From Planctomycetota bacterium (GTDB lineage: Bacteria > Planctomycetota > Phycisphaerae > WQYP01), in assembly GCA_021785435.1 (NCBI GenBank), contig JAJYFE010000038.1:1-34617 (forward strand): a stretch of 34,617 nt of DNA, written 5' to 3'. Of this stretch, positions 8,080 through 16,409 are shown piece by piece (position 1 is the stretch's first letter; every line of letters starts with the position of its first letter). The notes below the pieces were generated by a model. That model was not told the origin of the DNA. It saw only the letters and a program-made list of their open reading frames with translations, and made no database searches. Both the position numbers and the translations under genes were made by a program.

Positions 8080-8937
8080 ATGATGTGTCGAGAAACCTTA
8101 GAACCGTTTCGCCTGGGTTGCCAAACCATTACCTTCGGTGAGCGACAGGGTGAATTCTTGCCCCGCGTGTTTGCCGCCGCCGCGAAGGCGGGTTACGCGG
8201 GCGTGGAAATCGGATTCCGGCACATCCAGCGGACACCGCCGGACCAGCTGCGGGATATGTTGGAGCGAGCCCACCTTACTCTCCTCGCCACCCATGTGGG
8301 AGGCAACCTCGCGGATACCGGCCAGGCCGGCGCGGAACGCGGGCTGTTGGCTCAAGTATTGGACTATTTGAACTCCATGAACGTGCCGTGCCTGATGTAT
8401 TCCGGCCTGAAGTTCAAGAATGAGGCACAGTTCCAGAACGATTTGGCCAGGCTGCGCCAGGCCGCCAGCGAATGCCAGCGCCGAAAGGTGCATTTGCTGT
8501 ATCATAACCATGATTGGGAATTCAGCGCAGGCGGTCGGGTTATCGAGGCCCTGCTCGCCGAAGCGGGCGCGGAGCTGGGTTTCTGTCCCGATATCGGGTG
8601 GGTACTCCGCGGTGGCGCGGATCCGCTGGCGCTGCTGGAACGGATGAAAAATCGTCTCGGCGCCATCCACCTGAAAGATTTCTCAACCGCCGGACCGGAT
8701 GCAAAAACGGTGCTGCTTGGTGCTGGCGTCGCCCCGTTAAAGGAGGCCGCAGCATGGGTGGCGAAAAATAAACCAGGTCTGTGGGTTGTAGCGGAGCAAG
8801 ATCAGGCCGAACTGCCGGCTGAAGAGGCCATTCATCGCAACGCGATTGTCCTGCGCGCCTGGGCGCGCGGTGCGGCTGCGGCGGGCGACGCCGCTGCACT
8901 GAACCAACTAGTGATCAAGGAAAGGAGTAGTGGATGA
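8080..8937 (+). CDS. Xylose-isomerase-like TIM barrel protein (sugar phosphate isomerase/epimerase family)
   Basis: A 285-residue single-domain TIM barrel of the AP endonuclease 2 / xylose-isomerase-like superfamily, which includes inosose dehydratases, hydroxypyruvate isomerases and sugar epimerases. Candidate metal ligands and catalytic residues sit at strand ends: GVEIGF (Glu43), LLYHNHDWEF (His142, His144), FCPDIGWVLRGG (Asp171), GAIHLKDF (His197, Lys199, Asp200) and VVAEQDQ (Glu239). The ATG at 8080 (or 8083) is preceded by GGAAAAG. Its stop overlaps the next gene (ATGA), so it is translationally coupled to the Gfo/Idh/MocA oxidoreductase, a common pairing in inositol and rare-sugar oxidation. 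The substrate cannot be read from the sequence. Confidence 0.85.
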   Translation: MMCRETLEPFRLGCQTITFGERQGEFLPRVFAAAAKAGYAGVEIGFRHIQRTPPDQLRDMLERAHLTLLATHVGGNLADTGQAGAERGLLAQVLDYLNSMNVPCLMYSGLKFKNEAQFQNDLARLRQAASECQRRKVHLLYHNHDWEFSAGGRVIEALLAEAGAELGFCPDIGWVLRGGADPLALLERMKNRLGAIHLKDFSTAGPDAKTVLLGAGVAPLKEAAAWVAKNKPGLWVVAEQDQAELPAEEAIHRNAIVLRAWARGAAAAGDAAALNQLVIKERSSG

Positions 8938-9923
8938 CCCTGAATGTATGCATTATTGGTTGCGGCATGATGGGGCGCGAACACGCCAAGTGCTGGACGG
9001 CCCGCGCGGATGCGAAGATTCTGAGCGTCTTTGATCCAATCCCGGAAGCGCGCCACCGCATGGCCGCGGAATATCACGCGACGGCCTACGATAGTTATGA
9101 GAAGGCGATTGGCCACGCGGGCGTCCAGGTGGTGTCGGTCTGTACGCCGACCTGCTTCCGTCGTCCCATCACGTGCTTCGCCGCTGCGCAGGGCCGCCAC
9201 GTTTTAACCGAAAAGCCGCTCGCAGCGAATTTAGCTGATGCCGACGCCATGCTGGCTGCCGCCCAGGAGCACAAGATTCTGCTCTCCACCGCGTTCCAAT
9301 ACCGCGGTTTTTCGCAAAATCAGCGCCTGCGTGAGCTCTTTGCGCAAGGCCTCCTGGGAACGCCTGTTTACGCCCGCTATGTCGATATTCGCGAGGTTCG
9401 TCCCAAGACGGCGATGCACCGCGAGTCCATGAACCGCGGCCCCGTCCTCGACTTGGGCGTGCATTACGTGGATATGATGCACTTTCTTACCGGCGCCGAG
9501 CCGACCCGCGTCTTCGCCACTGGAAGCATTTTTGGCCGTGGTCGCAAACGCCTCGCCGGCATCAACGATTTGGCCATCGACACCGCGGAGGTCTTGGTTA
9601 ATTACAGCGGCGGGCACGTGCTTTCCGTGCAGGTTGGTTGGGGCATGATTGAAAACTCCAAGGACTTGCATGAAGAAATGCTGCTGACCCCCAACGGAAC
9701 GGTCCGCGTCCGTGACGGCCAATGCCAGGTGGCCTTAACCGGCCTGACGGAACGAATTCCTTTGGGCGCGTTTAGCTCCCAGTGCCGGATCGACGATATG
9801 GCCGAAGCGGTCCTGGGCCGTCGTAAACTGGAGGTGACGGGGGCGGACGGCCGCCGCGGCGTTCGCGTAGCCATGGCGGCGTTCGATTCCATCCGAACCG
9901 GCGCTGCGGTTGATTTGGGCTGA
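8934..9923 (+). CDS. Gfo/Idh/MocA family NAD(P)-dependent oxidoreductase
   Basis: 329 residues. The N-terminal Rossmann fold begins at once with NVCIIGCGMMGREHAKCW (nucleotide-binding G-x-G-x-x-G near 9-14), followed by VVSVCTPTCFRRP and the family EKP motif in HVLTEKPLAANLADADAML (about 87-105). Then FQYRGFSQNQRLREL and the C-terminal alpha/beta domain with GPVLDLGVHYVDMMHFLTGAEP (about 165-186), where the Asp and His of DLGVHYVD are the usual catalytic residues. Such enzymes oxidise or reduce sugars, inositols or sugar acids. It overlaps the upstream isomerase-like gene by 4 bp, so the two probably act in one pathway. It ends one base before the stop of the convergent aminotransferase gene. 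Confidence 0.9.
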   Translation: MTLNVCIIGCGMMGREHAKCWTARADAKILSVFDPIPEARHRMAAEYHATAYDSYEKAIGHAGVQVVSVCTPTCFRRPITCFAAAQGRHVLTEKPLAANLADADAMLAAAQEHKILLSTAFQYRGFSQNQRLRELFAQGLLGTPVYARYVDIREVRPKTAMHRESMNRGPVLDLGVHYVDMMHFLTGAEPTRVFATGSIFGRGRKRLAGINDLAIDTAEVLVNYSGGHVLSVQVGWGMIENSKDLHEEMLLTPNGTVRVRDGQCQVALTGLTERIPLGAFSSQCRIDDMAEAVLGRRKLEVTGADGRRGVRVAMAAFDSIRTGAAVDLG

Positions 9924-9924
9924 T

Positions 9925-11073
9925 TCAGTTGTTCGGTAGCGCTTCCAGCAGGCGGTCGATGTCTTCGGAGGTATTGTAGAAATGAGGCGAAGCGCGGAGC
10001 CGACCCGCGCGCAGGGCGATGATGATTTTCCGGGCCTTCAGGGCGGCCAGCAATTTCGCGTGGTCATGCCGTGGACTGGTGAAACTCAGGATGCCGCTGT
10101 CTTCACCAGCGGCGCGGCTGGAAAAAAGTCGGTAGCCCTTTTCCTGCAAGCCGTGTCCGAGCCGCTCCGTCAGGCCGCGCAGCCGCTGCTGGATTACCGG
10201 CTGGCCCACCTGCCCGAGCAGCTCCAGCGACGCCCCCAGCGCCAACAAGCCCGGCACATTGTGCGAGCCGCACTCCAAGCGCTTCGCGTCCGGGCGCAAC
10301 GTGAAATCGTAGTGGTCGAAATCAGTGGCGTTAACCACATTCATCCAGCCCACTTCCGGTCGCAAGGTCGTCAGGAGCTCCCGCCGGCAATAAAAAATAC
10401 CCGCCCCCTCCGGGCCGAGCAGCCATTTGTGACCATCGGCCGAGAGAAAATCGATAAACATCGTCTGTACATCCACCGGCACGGCACCCAGACTTTGAAT
10501 CGCGTCAATACACAGCAGAACGCCGCGTTGTCGGCAGACCGCACCAAGCTCGGCCAGGTTATGCCGGAAGCCGCTGGCGTATTCCACGTGCGAAAGGGCC
10601 ACCAGCCGGGTACGGTCGGTAAGGGCGGCGCGGATCGCGGCAGAAGCGATGCGGCCATTTTCCTCCGGTAGCATGATATGTTGTACGCCATAGCGGGCGG
10701 CGATATCCATCCATGGATATACGTTTGACGGATATTCCACCGCCGTGCTGATAATCTGATCGCCCCGCCGCCAGGACAGGCCGTTGGCCACAAAAGCCAG
10801 GCCCTCACTGGTGTTTTTGACGAACGCGATTTCCTCCGGCGTTGCCTGGATAAAGTCCGCGGCGCGCCGGCGCACGACTTCGAGCTGCTCGTACCACCGT
10901 CCGGATAGATAAGCGTCATCGCGGGCCTCTCTGGCGAATTGGGCGATCGCCGCGGCGGCGCGGGCGCTGATGGGCGCTACGGCGGCATGGTTCAGGAACG
11001 TCCAGCGGCGGACAATGGGAAATTCCGCGGCTCGATCGAAGCCAGCGGGTAAAGGGACCAGTTCATCCGGCAT
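9925..11073 (-). CDS. Class V PLP-dependent aminotransferase (cysteine desulfurase-like)
   Basis: About 382 residues, fold-type I, related to the SufS/CsdA/isopenicillin-N-epimerase group. Landmarks (numbered from the chosen start): TFLNHAAVAPIS (about 26-36), FVKNTSEGLAFVANGL (about 84-99), EYPSNVYPW, LSHVEYASG, CIDAIQSLGAVPVD (Asp190 pairs with the PLP ring nitrogen) and LSADGHKWLLGPEG with Lys216 as the Schiff-base lysine. I could not place the active-site Cys loop of true SufS, so a desulfurase role is not assured. The ATG at 11071-11073 is chosen because GGAGG lies seven bases upstream; the ATG at 11079 would be only one base from it. It is tail-to-tail with the upstream oxidoreductase gene. 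Confidence 0.85.
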   Translation of the reverse strand: MPDELVPLPAGFDRAAEFPIVRRWTFLNHAAVAPISARAAAAIAQFAREARDDAYLSGRWYEQLEVVRRRAADFIQATPEEIAFVKNTSEGLAFVANGLSWRRGDQIISTAVEYPSNVYPWMDIAARYGVQHIMLPEENGRIASAAIRAALTDRTRLVALSHVEYASGFRHNLAELGAVCRQRGVLLCIDAIQSLGAVPVDVQTMFIDFLSADGHKWLLGPEGAGIFYCRRELLTTLRPEVGWMNVVNATDFDHYDFTLRPDAKRLECGSHNVPGLLALGASLELLGQVGQPVIQQRLRGLTERLGHGLQEKGYRLFSSRAAGEDSGILSFTSPRHDHAKLLAALKARKIIIALRAGRLRASPHFYNTSEDIDRLLEALPNN

Positions 11074-11169
11074 GCGCATACCTCCACGGAGCCACGTCTC
11101 TCCGCCATTACCACGGATCCACGCCGCCCCTCAACCCGGCAGCGTCAGCGACTCGACGGGACGCCGCCG

Positions 11170-11276
11170 CGGCCAACGAACCCCGCGCTACGGTTTAGTC
11201 GCCCGCGGCGACCGTCTTAGCGGCGGCATTCATGCCGCCCGTGGGTATGTCTCCGCCCCAAAATCCGGCCACACCC
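11170..11276. repeat. Dispersed palindromic repeat, family R1 (subfamily B), copy 3
   Basis: The right part is well kept: TTAGCGGCGGCATTCATG then CCGCCCGTGGGTATGTC, ending in AAAATCCGGCCACACCC at 11260-11276. That 17-bp end is the exact reverse complement of the left end of the copy at 13971-13987, which shows what the inverted terminal repeat of this subfamily was. The left part here is diverged and lacks the GTGTGGCC end. It sits in the 298-bp gap between the aminotransferase and IspD-like genes; nothing else was recognised there. Confidence 0.65.
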
Positions 11277-11371
11277 AAGCTACCCGCCCCCGTCGACCAT
11301 GGAGCTTCGACGGTTTTCAACGGTACCTTGCGGCCGTGGCGCGCGACCGCCCGGTTGCGACTTTGCCGTCG

Positions 11372-12106
11372 TTACCACTGTGCTTCCTCAAACGGCGATA
11401 TCACGGCAGCACGCCGGGGCCGCGGCAGGTGCTTGAGCAGATCGCCCGCTATCCGAACCATTTCGTCGCTGTCGATCCGCAGATTCAACCGCCAGCCCGA
11501 CACGGTGGCGATCGCGGCGCCACCGGCCTGGACCAGCGCGGCGTCGTCAGCGCCGGCGCCTGCCCTTGCGGCGCGCCGTGCATACGCCGCGACCAGCAAA
11601 TCCTTGCGGAACAGTTGTGGATATTGCACATGGAACAACTGGCCGGTGGTCGCCCAGGCCTCAATCTGCCGATCCGGCTTGAGTTGCACCAGATCCGTCT
11701 CCAGAGGCAATACGGGCACTGCCGCCCCGGTTTTCGCGGCGGCCTGCTCCAAGGCATCCAGCAACCCGTAGGGTACCGCCGGACGCGAAGCATCATGGAT
11801 CATCACCCACTGCGCCGGGGGCTTAAGTTTTTCGAGCCCGCGCTGCACCGCGCCGAACCAGTCTGGCCCGCCTGTGGTTACGGATACCCCCTGAAACCCC
11901 AGATGCGGACCATATTTCTCCTGTACGCGGCTCATATCATCCGGCAATACGCAAAGAATGCGCTGGCTGACCTGGTCGCGGTTGGCGTAAAGCTCGATAG
12001 TGCGCATAAAGATTTCACGGTTATCCACCTTGGCAAACGGCCGGATCTGATCCGGGCCGGTGCCCGGCGGAGGCGCCATCACGAACAATACCGCCATTGC
12101 TTCCAT
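11372..12106 (-). CDS. IspD-like cytidylyltransferase (MEP cytidylyltransferase family)
   Basis: About 244 residues of the IspD nucleotidyltransferase fold. IspD joins CTP and 2-C-methyl-erythritol 4-phosphate in isoprenoid synthesis. Family marks are WVMIHDASRPAVP (about 100-112), the VPVLPLETDLVQL strand, VQYPQLFRKDLLVAAY in place of QTPQ.F, ADDAALVQAGG (about 186-196, matching TDDA..VE) and GWRLNLRIDSDEMV (matching G...NIKIT...D). The N-terminal CTP loop, normally AAG.G.R(M), reads VMAPPPGTGPDQIRPFAKV instead, so nucleotide binding may differ. The frame is open to a GTG at 12208, but the ATG at 12104-12106 has AGGAG seven bases upstream. Lies 118 nt after the methyltransferase-glycosyltransferase gene. 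It could be the cell's IspD or a related sugar/polyol cytidylyltransferase. Confidence 0.7.
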   Translation of the reverse strand: MEAMAVLFVMAPPPGTGPDQIRPFAKVDNREIFMRTIELYANRDQVSQRILCVLPDDMSRVQEKYGPHLGFQGVSVTTGGPDWFGAVQRGLEKLKPPAQWVMIHDASRPAVPYGLLDALEQAAAKTGAAVPVLPLETDLVQLKPDRQIEAWATTGQLFHVQYPQLFRKDLLVAAYARRAARAGAGADDAALVQAGGAAIATVSGWRLNLRIDSDEMVRIAGDLLKHLPRPRRAAVISPFEEAQW

Positions 12107-12224
12107 CACGCAGCTCCTGAACCAAGTCTTTGTCCAGCCGCTTTTTTCCGACGCACTGGCCGTAAACCGTATCACCGCGCCCGCCAGTAGCAAACGTCGC
12201 TCTGCCACCGCCGGCCCGGCGTGC

Positions 12225-13697
12225 CTAGAGGAATTTTATCTTGCGGGCCGCGAATACGCACATCCGGGCTAGCAATAGACCATGTCGAAAGCGGGAAATA
12301 TTCGTCCGACCGTACGTACGTCGCTGATAGTGCACGGGCACATCGCTGATCTTCAAGTTCAGCCGCGCGGCTCCGAATAGCAGATCAAAGTCGCCGAAGG
12401 GATCAAAATCGCCGAAATAAGCGCGATTCGCCGCCAGGCGCAGGTAATCACTACGACGCAGCGCCTTGGTGCCACACAAGGTGTCGCGCAGGCGCTGGCC
12501 CAGCAAAAAGGTAAACAACATTCCAAAACCTTTATTCGCCACCATATTCAAAAACCGCATGGCTTCCTTTTCCATCGGATAAACCAACCGCGAACCGTTG
12601 GCGAACTCGCATAGCCCGGTGCGCAGTAATTCCACAAAACGTGGCAGTTCCTCGGGGGGTACGGACAGGTCACCATCCAGAATCAACAGAATATCGCCCG
12701 TGGCCGCGGCGAAGCCGGTACGCACGGCGTCCGCCTTGCCCCGCCCCGGTTGCTGGAGTGCCTTCAGGAGCAAAGGTCCGCCATAGTCCGCGACCGCCCG
12801 CTGCACCACCGCCCAAGTATCATCCGTACTGTGGCCCTCAACCAGGATTACTTCCTGCCGTGCCGCCATCACCGGAAGCCGCTGCAGCAAGGATTGGACA
12901 TTGCCGGCTTCGTTGCGCACCGGCGTGACAATGCTGATGGAGTCCGTGCTGACAGCGCCGGCGGGATGACTGGCGAGTCGCGCCACCGTGATCGTACACC
13001 AACACAAATGCCGTATCCCTGGCCACGGCGCCAACCAGCGATTGACAAAGTGGCTTAGCAGCGGCACATACCCCGGCGCCAGCAACGCGGGAATCTGGCG
13101 GACGGCTTCAAACGTGTTCTGCATCAGAATATTGATCACTTCATCGCCGGGCAGCCAGGTTTCCTCTGGCACGGCGTGTTTCCACCGGATTATCTCGGCG
13201 CAGCGAATCAGTGGCTGCCATAAACGACTGTACGTACACAGGATCAGGCGGGTGCGGTTATGGCTCAGACTGCGCAGCACGTCCAGGGCGTCATGCAGAT
13301 CGTACAGCTGCTGCAGCACGCCGCAAAGGATGATGTAATCAAAAGTGCCGAGGTTTAATGGGGCCGCATCCTCCACCGCCGCGGCATGGAAGGTCAGGGC
13401 GGGGAAGCGCCGGCGCGCTTCTTCAATTGCGGCCGGATTTAAGTCCAATCCTACTCCGCGCTGCGGTGCTGTCGCCGCGAGCATCGCCCCGTTGCCGCAA
13501 CCCACGTCCAATACGCTGGCGCCGGGCAGTACCAGGCGGCGCACCAGTCGGATCAGCGCATCGTGGAAATAGCGGTGGCGCTGATAGCTTCTTTGTAGAG
13601 CCGGATAATGGCTGCGTTGAAACTCGCGCAACGCCGCACGATGCCGCACGGCAGGGGAGGAAGCGGCGGGAGAGGGCGATTCCGAAACGTACGGCAT
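12225..13697 (-). CDS. Fusion of SAM-dependent methyltransferase and family 2 glycosyltransferase
   Basis: About 490 residues in two domains. Residues about 30-245 form a class I methyltransferase: SAM motif VLDVGCGNGAMLAA (63-75), acidic GVGLDLNP (81-88), and the FDYIILCGVLQQLYD segment (119-133). Residues about 253-490 form a GT2 glycosyltransferase like dolichyl-phosphate mannosyl/glucosyl transferases: SISIVTPVRNEAGNVQSLL, VEGHSTDDTW, GRGKADAVRTGFAAATGD (319-335), ILLILDGDLS (DGD near 341), DTLCGTKALRR and the late YGRTNISRFRHG. No membrane segments follow the GT2 domain beyond a short hydrophobic stretch near 384-400. It probably glycosylates a polyprenyl phosphate and modifies a lipid-linked product; that is inference. 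The frame is open to a TTG at 13763; the ATG at 13695-13697 is preferred. Confidence 0.82.
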   Translation of the reverse strand: MPYVSESPSPAASSPAVRHRAALREFQRSHYPALQRSYQRHRYFHDALIRLVRRLVLPGASVLDVGCGNGAMLAATAPQRGVGLDLNPAAIEEARRRFPALTFHAAAVEDAAPLNLGTFDYIILCGVLQQLYDLHDALDVLRSLSHNRTRLILCTYSRLWQPLIRCAEIIRWKHAVPEETWLPGDEVINILMQNTFEAVRQIPALLAPGYVPLLSHFVNRWLAPWPGIRHLCWCTITVARLASHPAGAVSTDSISIVTPVRNEAGNVQSLLQRLPVMAARQEVILVEGHSTDDTWAVVQRAVADYGGPLLLKALQQPGRGKADAVRTGFAAATGDILLILDGDLSVPPEELPRFVELLRTGLCEFANGSRLVYPMEKEAMRFLNMVANKGFGMLFTFLLGQRLRDTLCGTKALRRSDYLRLAANRAYFGDFDPFGDFDLLFGAARLNLKISDVPVHYQRRTYGRTNISRFRHGLLLARMCVFAARKIKFL

Positions 13698-13831
13698 AGA
13701 CCTGCCATCCACAACGCGGCGTGGCCGCCGCGGCGAAAGGATCACATCAGGCGGACGCCGCAATTTTTCCGAGCCTCCCGTATCAACCCGACCGGCGAGC
13801 CACCGAGTTTATCCCGGTCGCCGAAGGAGGC

Positions 13832-13870
13832 GACTCGACAAAGCTCGCCAGTCTGCGAGTCGCCCCCTGT
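13832..13870. repeat. Perfect 9-bp hairpin (GGCGACTCG / CGAGTCGCC)
   Basis: GGCGACTCG and CGAGTCGCC can pair over a loop of about 20 bases. It lies upstream of the methyltransferase-glycosyltransferase gene and past the trigger factor stop. No T tract follows, so it is not a standard terminator. A related string, GGCGACTCGACC, occurs near 20541, followed there too by CCTGCCCGCC, so it may be another dispersed element. Confidence 0.45.
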
Positions 13871-13969
13871 CGACCTGCCCGCCCACTGGCGGGGCGAGTG
13901 AGCTTCCGAACTCCCGTGAAACGCTGGCCGGTTCAAGCCCCGCCCGGAAAGATTGCCACGCTCCATCCG

Positions 13970-14074
13970 GGGGTGTGGCCGGATTTTTTGGTGAACGCCG
14001 GCCGGCAGCAACAACGCCAAGCCGCCAACGTTTTAGCGGCGGCATTCATGCCGCCCGTGGGTATGTCCTCCCCC
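13970..14074. repeat. Dispersed palindromic repeat, family R1 (subfamily B), copy 4, truncated at tig
   Basis: The left end GGGTGTGGCCGGATTTT (13971-13987) is complete, followed by TTGGTGAACGCC and the palindrome GGCGGCATTCATGCCGCC (14038-14055) and CGTGGGTATGTC. The right terminal repeat is missing: the sequence changes just where the trigger factor gene ends (stop at 14075-14077). Together with the hairpin at 13832 it fills the 377-bp gap; I see nothing else there. Confidence 0.65.
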
Positions 14075-15727
14075 TCAGGCACCGCTGGACGGGACGCCCG
14101 TCGAAGCAGCCTCCGGCACGCTGGAACCGCTTGGAGTTGGCACGGGCGAAGAAGCAGGAGCGGCCAGTTCCGGCGCAGCGCCCGCCGGCGCTGGCCCGGA
14201 GCTTCCGGGCGACGCCGCCACCGCGCGCTCGACAGCCTCCCGGCGAGTTGCTTCTTCCTGACGCTGCTTGACCAACTCATTCCACCGCGTTTCTTCCACG
14301 GGCGTTACCTGACACTGGGTAACCAGATAGTCGAGCACCTTGCGATCCCGCACCGATATCAAGAGCGGTTCCAAACGGCCGCGCTGGCGCAACTCCTGCC
14401 GCAGCCGTTCCGGTCGGCGACCCTGCAGCGCGGCCAAGGCGACAATCTCAGCGTCCAACTCGTCCTCGGTCACGGTAATATCAAACCGCTCGGCCAGACG
14501 CGTGGTAATGAAAAACAGGGCTATTTCCGCGTAGACCTCGCGGCTGGTCAAATCCACGATCGTGGCGGTCTGCTTTTGAATCGTTTCAACGGGCACACCG
14601 CGTTGCAACATCTCAATTTCCCGCCGCTGTATCGCCTTCTGCAAATACCGCGTGGCGAAGGCGGGGGGCAAATCCAGTGGGATTTTTTCCAGCAGCTGCT
14701 CCATGAGCTGCCGCCGCATAAGCCGCGCCACGTCCCCGGCTAAACGCTCCTGAAGCGAACCCCGCAGCGACGCCTTGAGTTCTTCCAGATTGTCAAACCC
14801 GTGGGACTTGGCCAGCGTATCGTCGAGCGGAGGCACGTGCAGGCGCTGCACCCGTTTGACGGAAAGAGCCATATTTATTTTTCGCCCACGCAGGTCTGCC
14901 CGAACGGAATCCGGCGGAATGGTAGCAGTCAGCGCCAGCTTCGTCCCCACGGTAGCACCGGCCAGACGCCCCGGCAGATCGTCGATCCGAATTCCCTCCA
15001 CGCTGACGGCCCCCCCGTCCAGCCACAGATCCTGCCGCTGCCACAGCACCGCACCGTCTTCACCGTTGAGTTGCATGTCTACGCACAGGCGATCCTGCGC
15101 CCCGGCCGGCTCGGCGCAGTCGGACCACGAACCTAAATTGCGCTGCAGGTGTTCGAGCGCCAGTCGGAAACGTTCCTCCGAGGCTTCCAGCAGGGGTTTC
15201 TGAATCTGGAACTGCGACAAGTCCGGCAAGGGAAATTCCGGCGCTACCTCGATCTCCACCGTAAAGTCCATCGCGCCGGTCTCTGGTAGTTTCAAATCAG
15301 CCGGATCTACGCGGGCCTCGCCCACCGGTTTGAAGGCATGCTGCTTGACCGCGGTTGCAAAGGCCTCGTTGATCAACCTGGTCTTTACCTCATCGCGCAG
15401 ATTTTGGCCCAGACGCTTCTCCAATAGGCGTGGCGGCACGCGCCCCTGGCGAAAGCCGGGCATCGCCGACTCGCGCCGCAGGCGTGTCATGGCCGCCGCG
15501 TACTCGCGGCGGATCAGCCCCTCGGGGACTGATATCTTGAGCCGTTTGGAGACGGCATTGATGGTTTCCACCTGGACTGTCGGCCTAAGCTCGTCCGCCG
15601 GCGCGGCAGTGGCGGGTGGCGCCGCGCTGGAAGCCGGCGCAGCGGCGGCGGGCGCTTCACCCGCTACGGGGGACGGAACCGGGTTTACAAGGGAATCCGG
15701 GGCGGCTGGGGTCATGGTGTTCTCCAT
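14075..15727 (-). CDS. tig: Trigger factor (ribosome-associated chaperone)
   Basis: Binds uL23 at the ribosome exit tunnel and shields nascent chains. About 550 residues against a usual 430-450. Residues about 1-48 are a Pro/Ala-rich extension. The ribosome-binding domain follows with PGFRQGRVPPRLLEKRLG (90-107, the GFR.G..P signature), then NEAFATAVKQH. A diverged FKBP-like PPIase domain lies near 205-300, ending in VKRVQRLHVPPLDDTLAKSHG. The C-terminal helical arms (about 300-495) carry LPPAFATRYLQKAIQ and FFITTRLAERFDITVTEDELDAEI. The last ~50 residues are again Ala/Pro/Ser-rich. The frame is open upstream to 16069, but the ATG at 15725-15727 begins just before recognisable sequence; no SD is visible. 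It stands apart from clpP/clpX, its usual neighbours. Confidence 0.9.
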   Translation of the reverse strand: MENTMTPAAPDSLVNPVPSPVAGEAPAAAAPASSAAPPATAAPADELRPTVQVETINAVSKRLKISVPEGLIRREYAAAMTRLRRESAMPGFRQGRVPPRLLEKRLGQNLRDEVKTRLINEAFATAVKQHAFKPVGEARVDPADLKLPETGAMDFTVEIEVAPEFPLPDLSQFQIQKPLLEASEERFRLALEHLQRNLGSWSDCAEPAGAQDRLCVDMQLNGEDGAVLWQRQDLWLDGGAVSVEGIRIDDLPGRLAGATVGTKLALTATIPPDSVRADLRGRKINMALSVKRVQRLHVPPLDDTLAKSHGFDNLEELKASLRGSLQERLAGDVARLMRRQLMEQLLEKIPLDLPPAFATRYLQKAIQRREIEMLQRGVPVETIQKQTATIVDLTSREVYAEIALFFITTRLAERFDITVTEDELDAEIVALAALQGRRPERLRQELRQRGRLEPLLISVRDRKVLDYLVTQCQVTPVEETRWNELVKQRQEEATRREAVERAVAASPGSSGPAPAGAAPELAAPASSPVPTPSGSSVPEAASTGVPSSGA

Positions 15728-16106
15728 CGCGACCAACGCCTGGCATTGTGCAATACCGATATCTCGCGAGGCCTTCCCCTGGCCAGCCCCTGCCGGCCAA
15801 GGTGCATCGCGGCTGACTATATGCGAAACGCAGCGCCAAGGCAAACCCCGAGCGCGGCGCCGTGTGGGTTGCGCTGAACCTGCCGGGGTTGGATGGCGCC
15901 GCGTCAGAAATCGCCACGCCGTGTGACCATGGGAAACACCCCGCCGACCAGTCTCCGCCTTCCCCGCCTTTTCAGCCCCCCCCCAACAGGATGGGAGCGG
16001 CGGTCCGGTATATTTATAATATTGATATATGTATATTTTATTTATATTCATTCGGACACCGACCGCCAATAATCAGACCATGCGAAGTGAGAGCAAGAAA
16101 GGCCAC
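15728..16106. promoter_or_regulatory. Upstream region of tig with a striking AT-rich tract
   Basis: The region between tig and tRNA-Thr contains no separate gene. At about 16011-16053 there is a run of roughly 43 bases that is nearly all A/T (TATATTTATAATATTGATAT, then ATGTATATTTTATTTATATT), in DNA that is otherwise about 60 percent GC. It contains several -10-like hexamers on both strands and might be a promoter or UP element for tig, although it is some 290 bp from the start codon. It could also mark the end of the tRNA transcript. Confidence 0.35.
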
Positions 16107-16178
16107 AGCCGATGGCGGGACTCGAACCCGCAACCGACGGTTTACAAAACCGTTGCTCGACCATTGAGCTACATCGGC
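16107..16178 (-). tRNA. tRNA-Thr (anticodon TGT)
   Basis: 72 nt, folding into a full cloverleaf: acceptor GCCGATG/CATCGGC with discriminator T; D arm GCTC-AATGGTC-GAGC; anticodon arm ACGGT-TTTGTAA-ACCGT with anticodon TGT (reads ACA and, by wobble, other ACN codons); 5-nt variable loop CGGTT; T arm GCGGG-TTCGAGT-CCCGC. The 3' CCA is not encoded. No other tRNA or tuf gene is next to it. Confidence 0.95.
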
Positions 16179-16212
16179 ACTGGGAAAATAAGTAAGAACA
16201 CCGAATGAATGC

Positions 16213-16287
16213 GGTAGCAGTAGGCACACTCCGATGTGCCGTCGAAGCAGCGGACAAACCACGGCACTTCGGACCGGGCCTGCTACC
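16213..16287. repeat. Nested palindromic element, family R3, copy 1
   Basis: The outer arms GGTAGCA and TGCTACC enclose a core, CTCCGATGTGCCGTCGAAG then CAGCGGAC, with an inner stem GTGCCGT/ACGGCAC. The core recurs at 28250-28342 with only a few changes, while the outer arms there are unrelated in sequence yet also self-complementary. It lies just upstream of the tRNA-Thr gene. Confidence 0.65.
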
Positions 16288-16409
16288 GGAACCGGCCGGA
16301 CGCCCCGTTGCAATCGCCGCCTTCATTCAGCGCTCTTACTATTATACCATTGACCTTGCGGCGAGATATCGGCTGGCGGCTGACGGCGAGGTCCAGCCGG
16401 ACTGTGGCA

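Noticed and set aside
10970-12190. A 406-residue plus-strand frame
   Set aside because: It overlaps the aminotransferase and IspD-like genes on the other strand, which have clear family motifs; its own translation is Arg/Pro/His-rich shadow sequence.
14075-16069. Trigger factor with a 664-residue frame starting at 16069
   Set aside because: The extra 114 residues have no similarity to any domain, run through the AT-rich tract, and the recognisable protein starts after the ATG at 15727.
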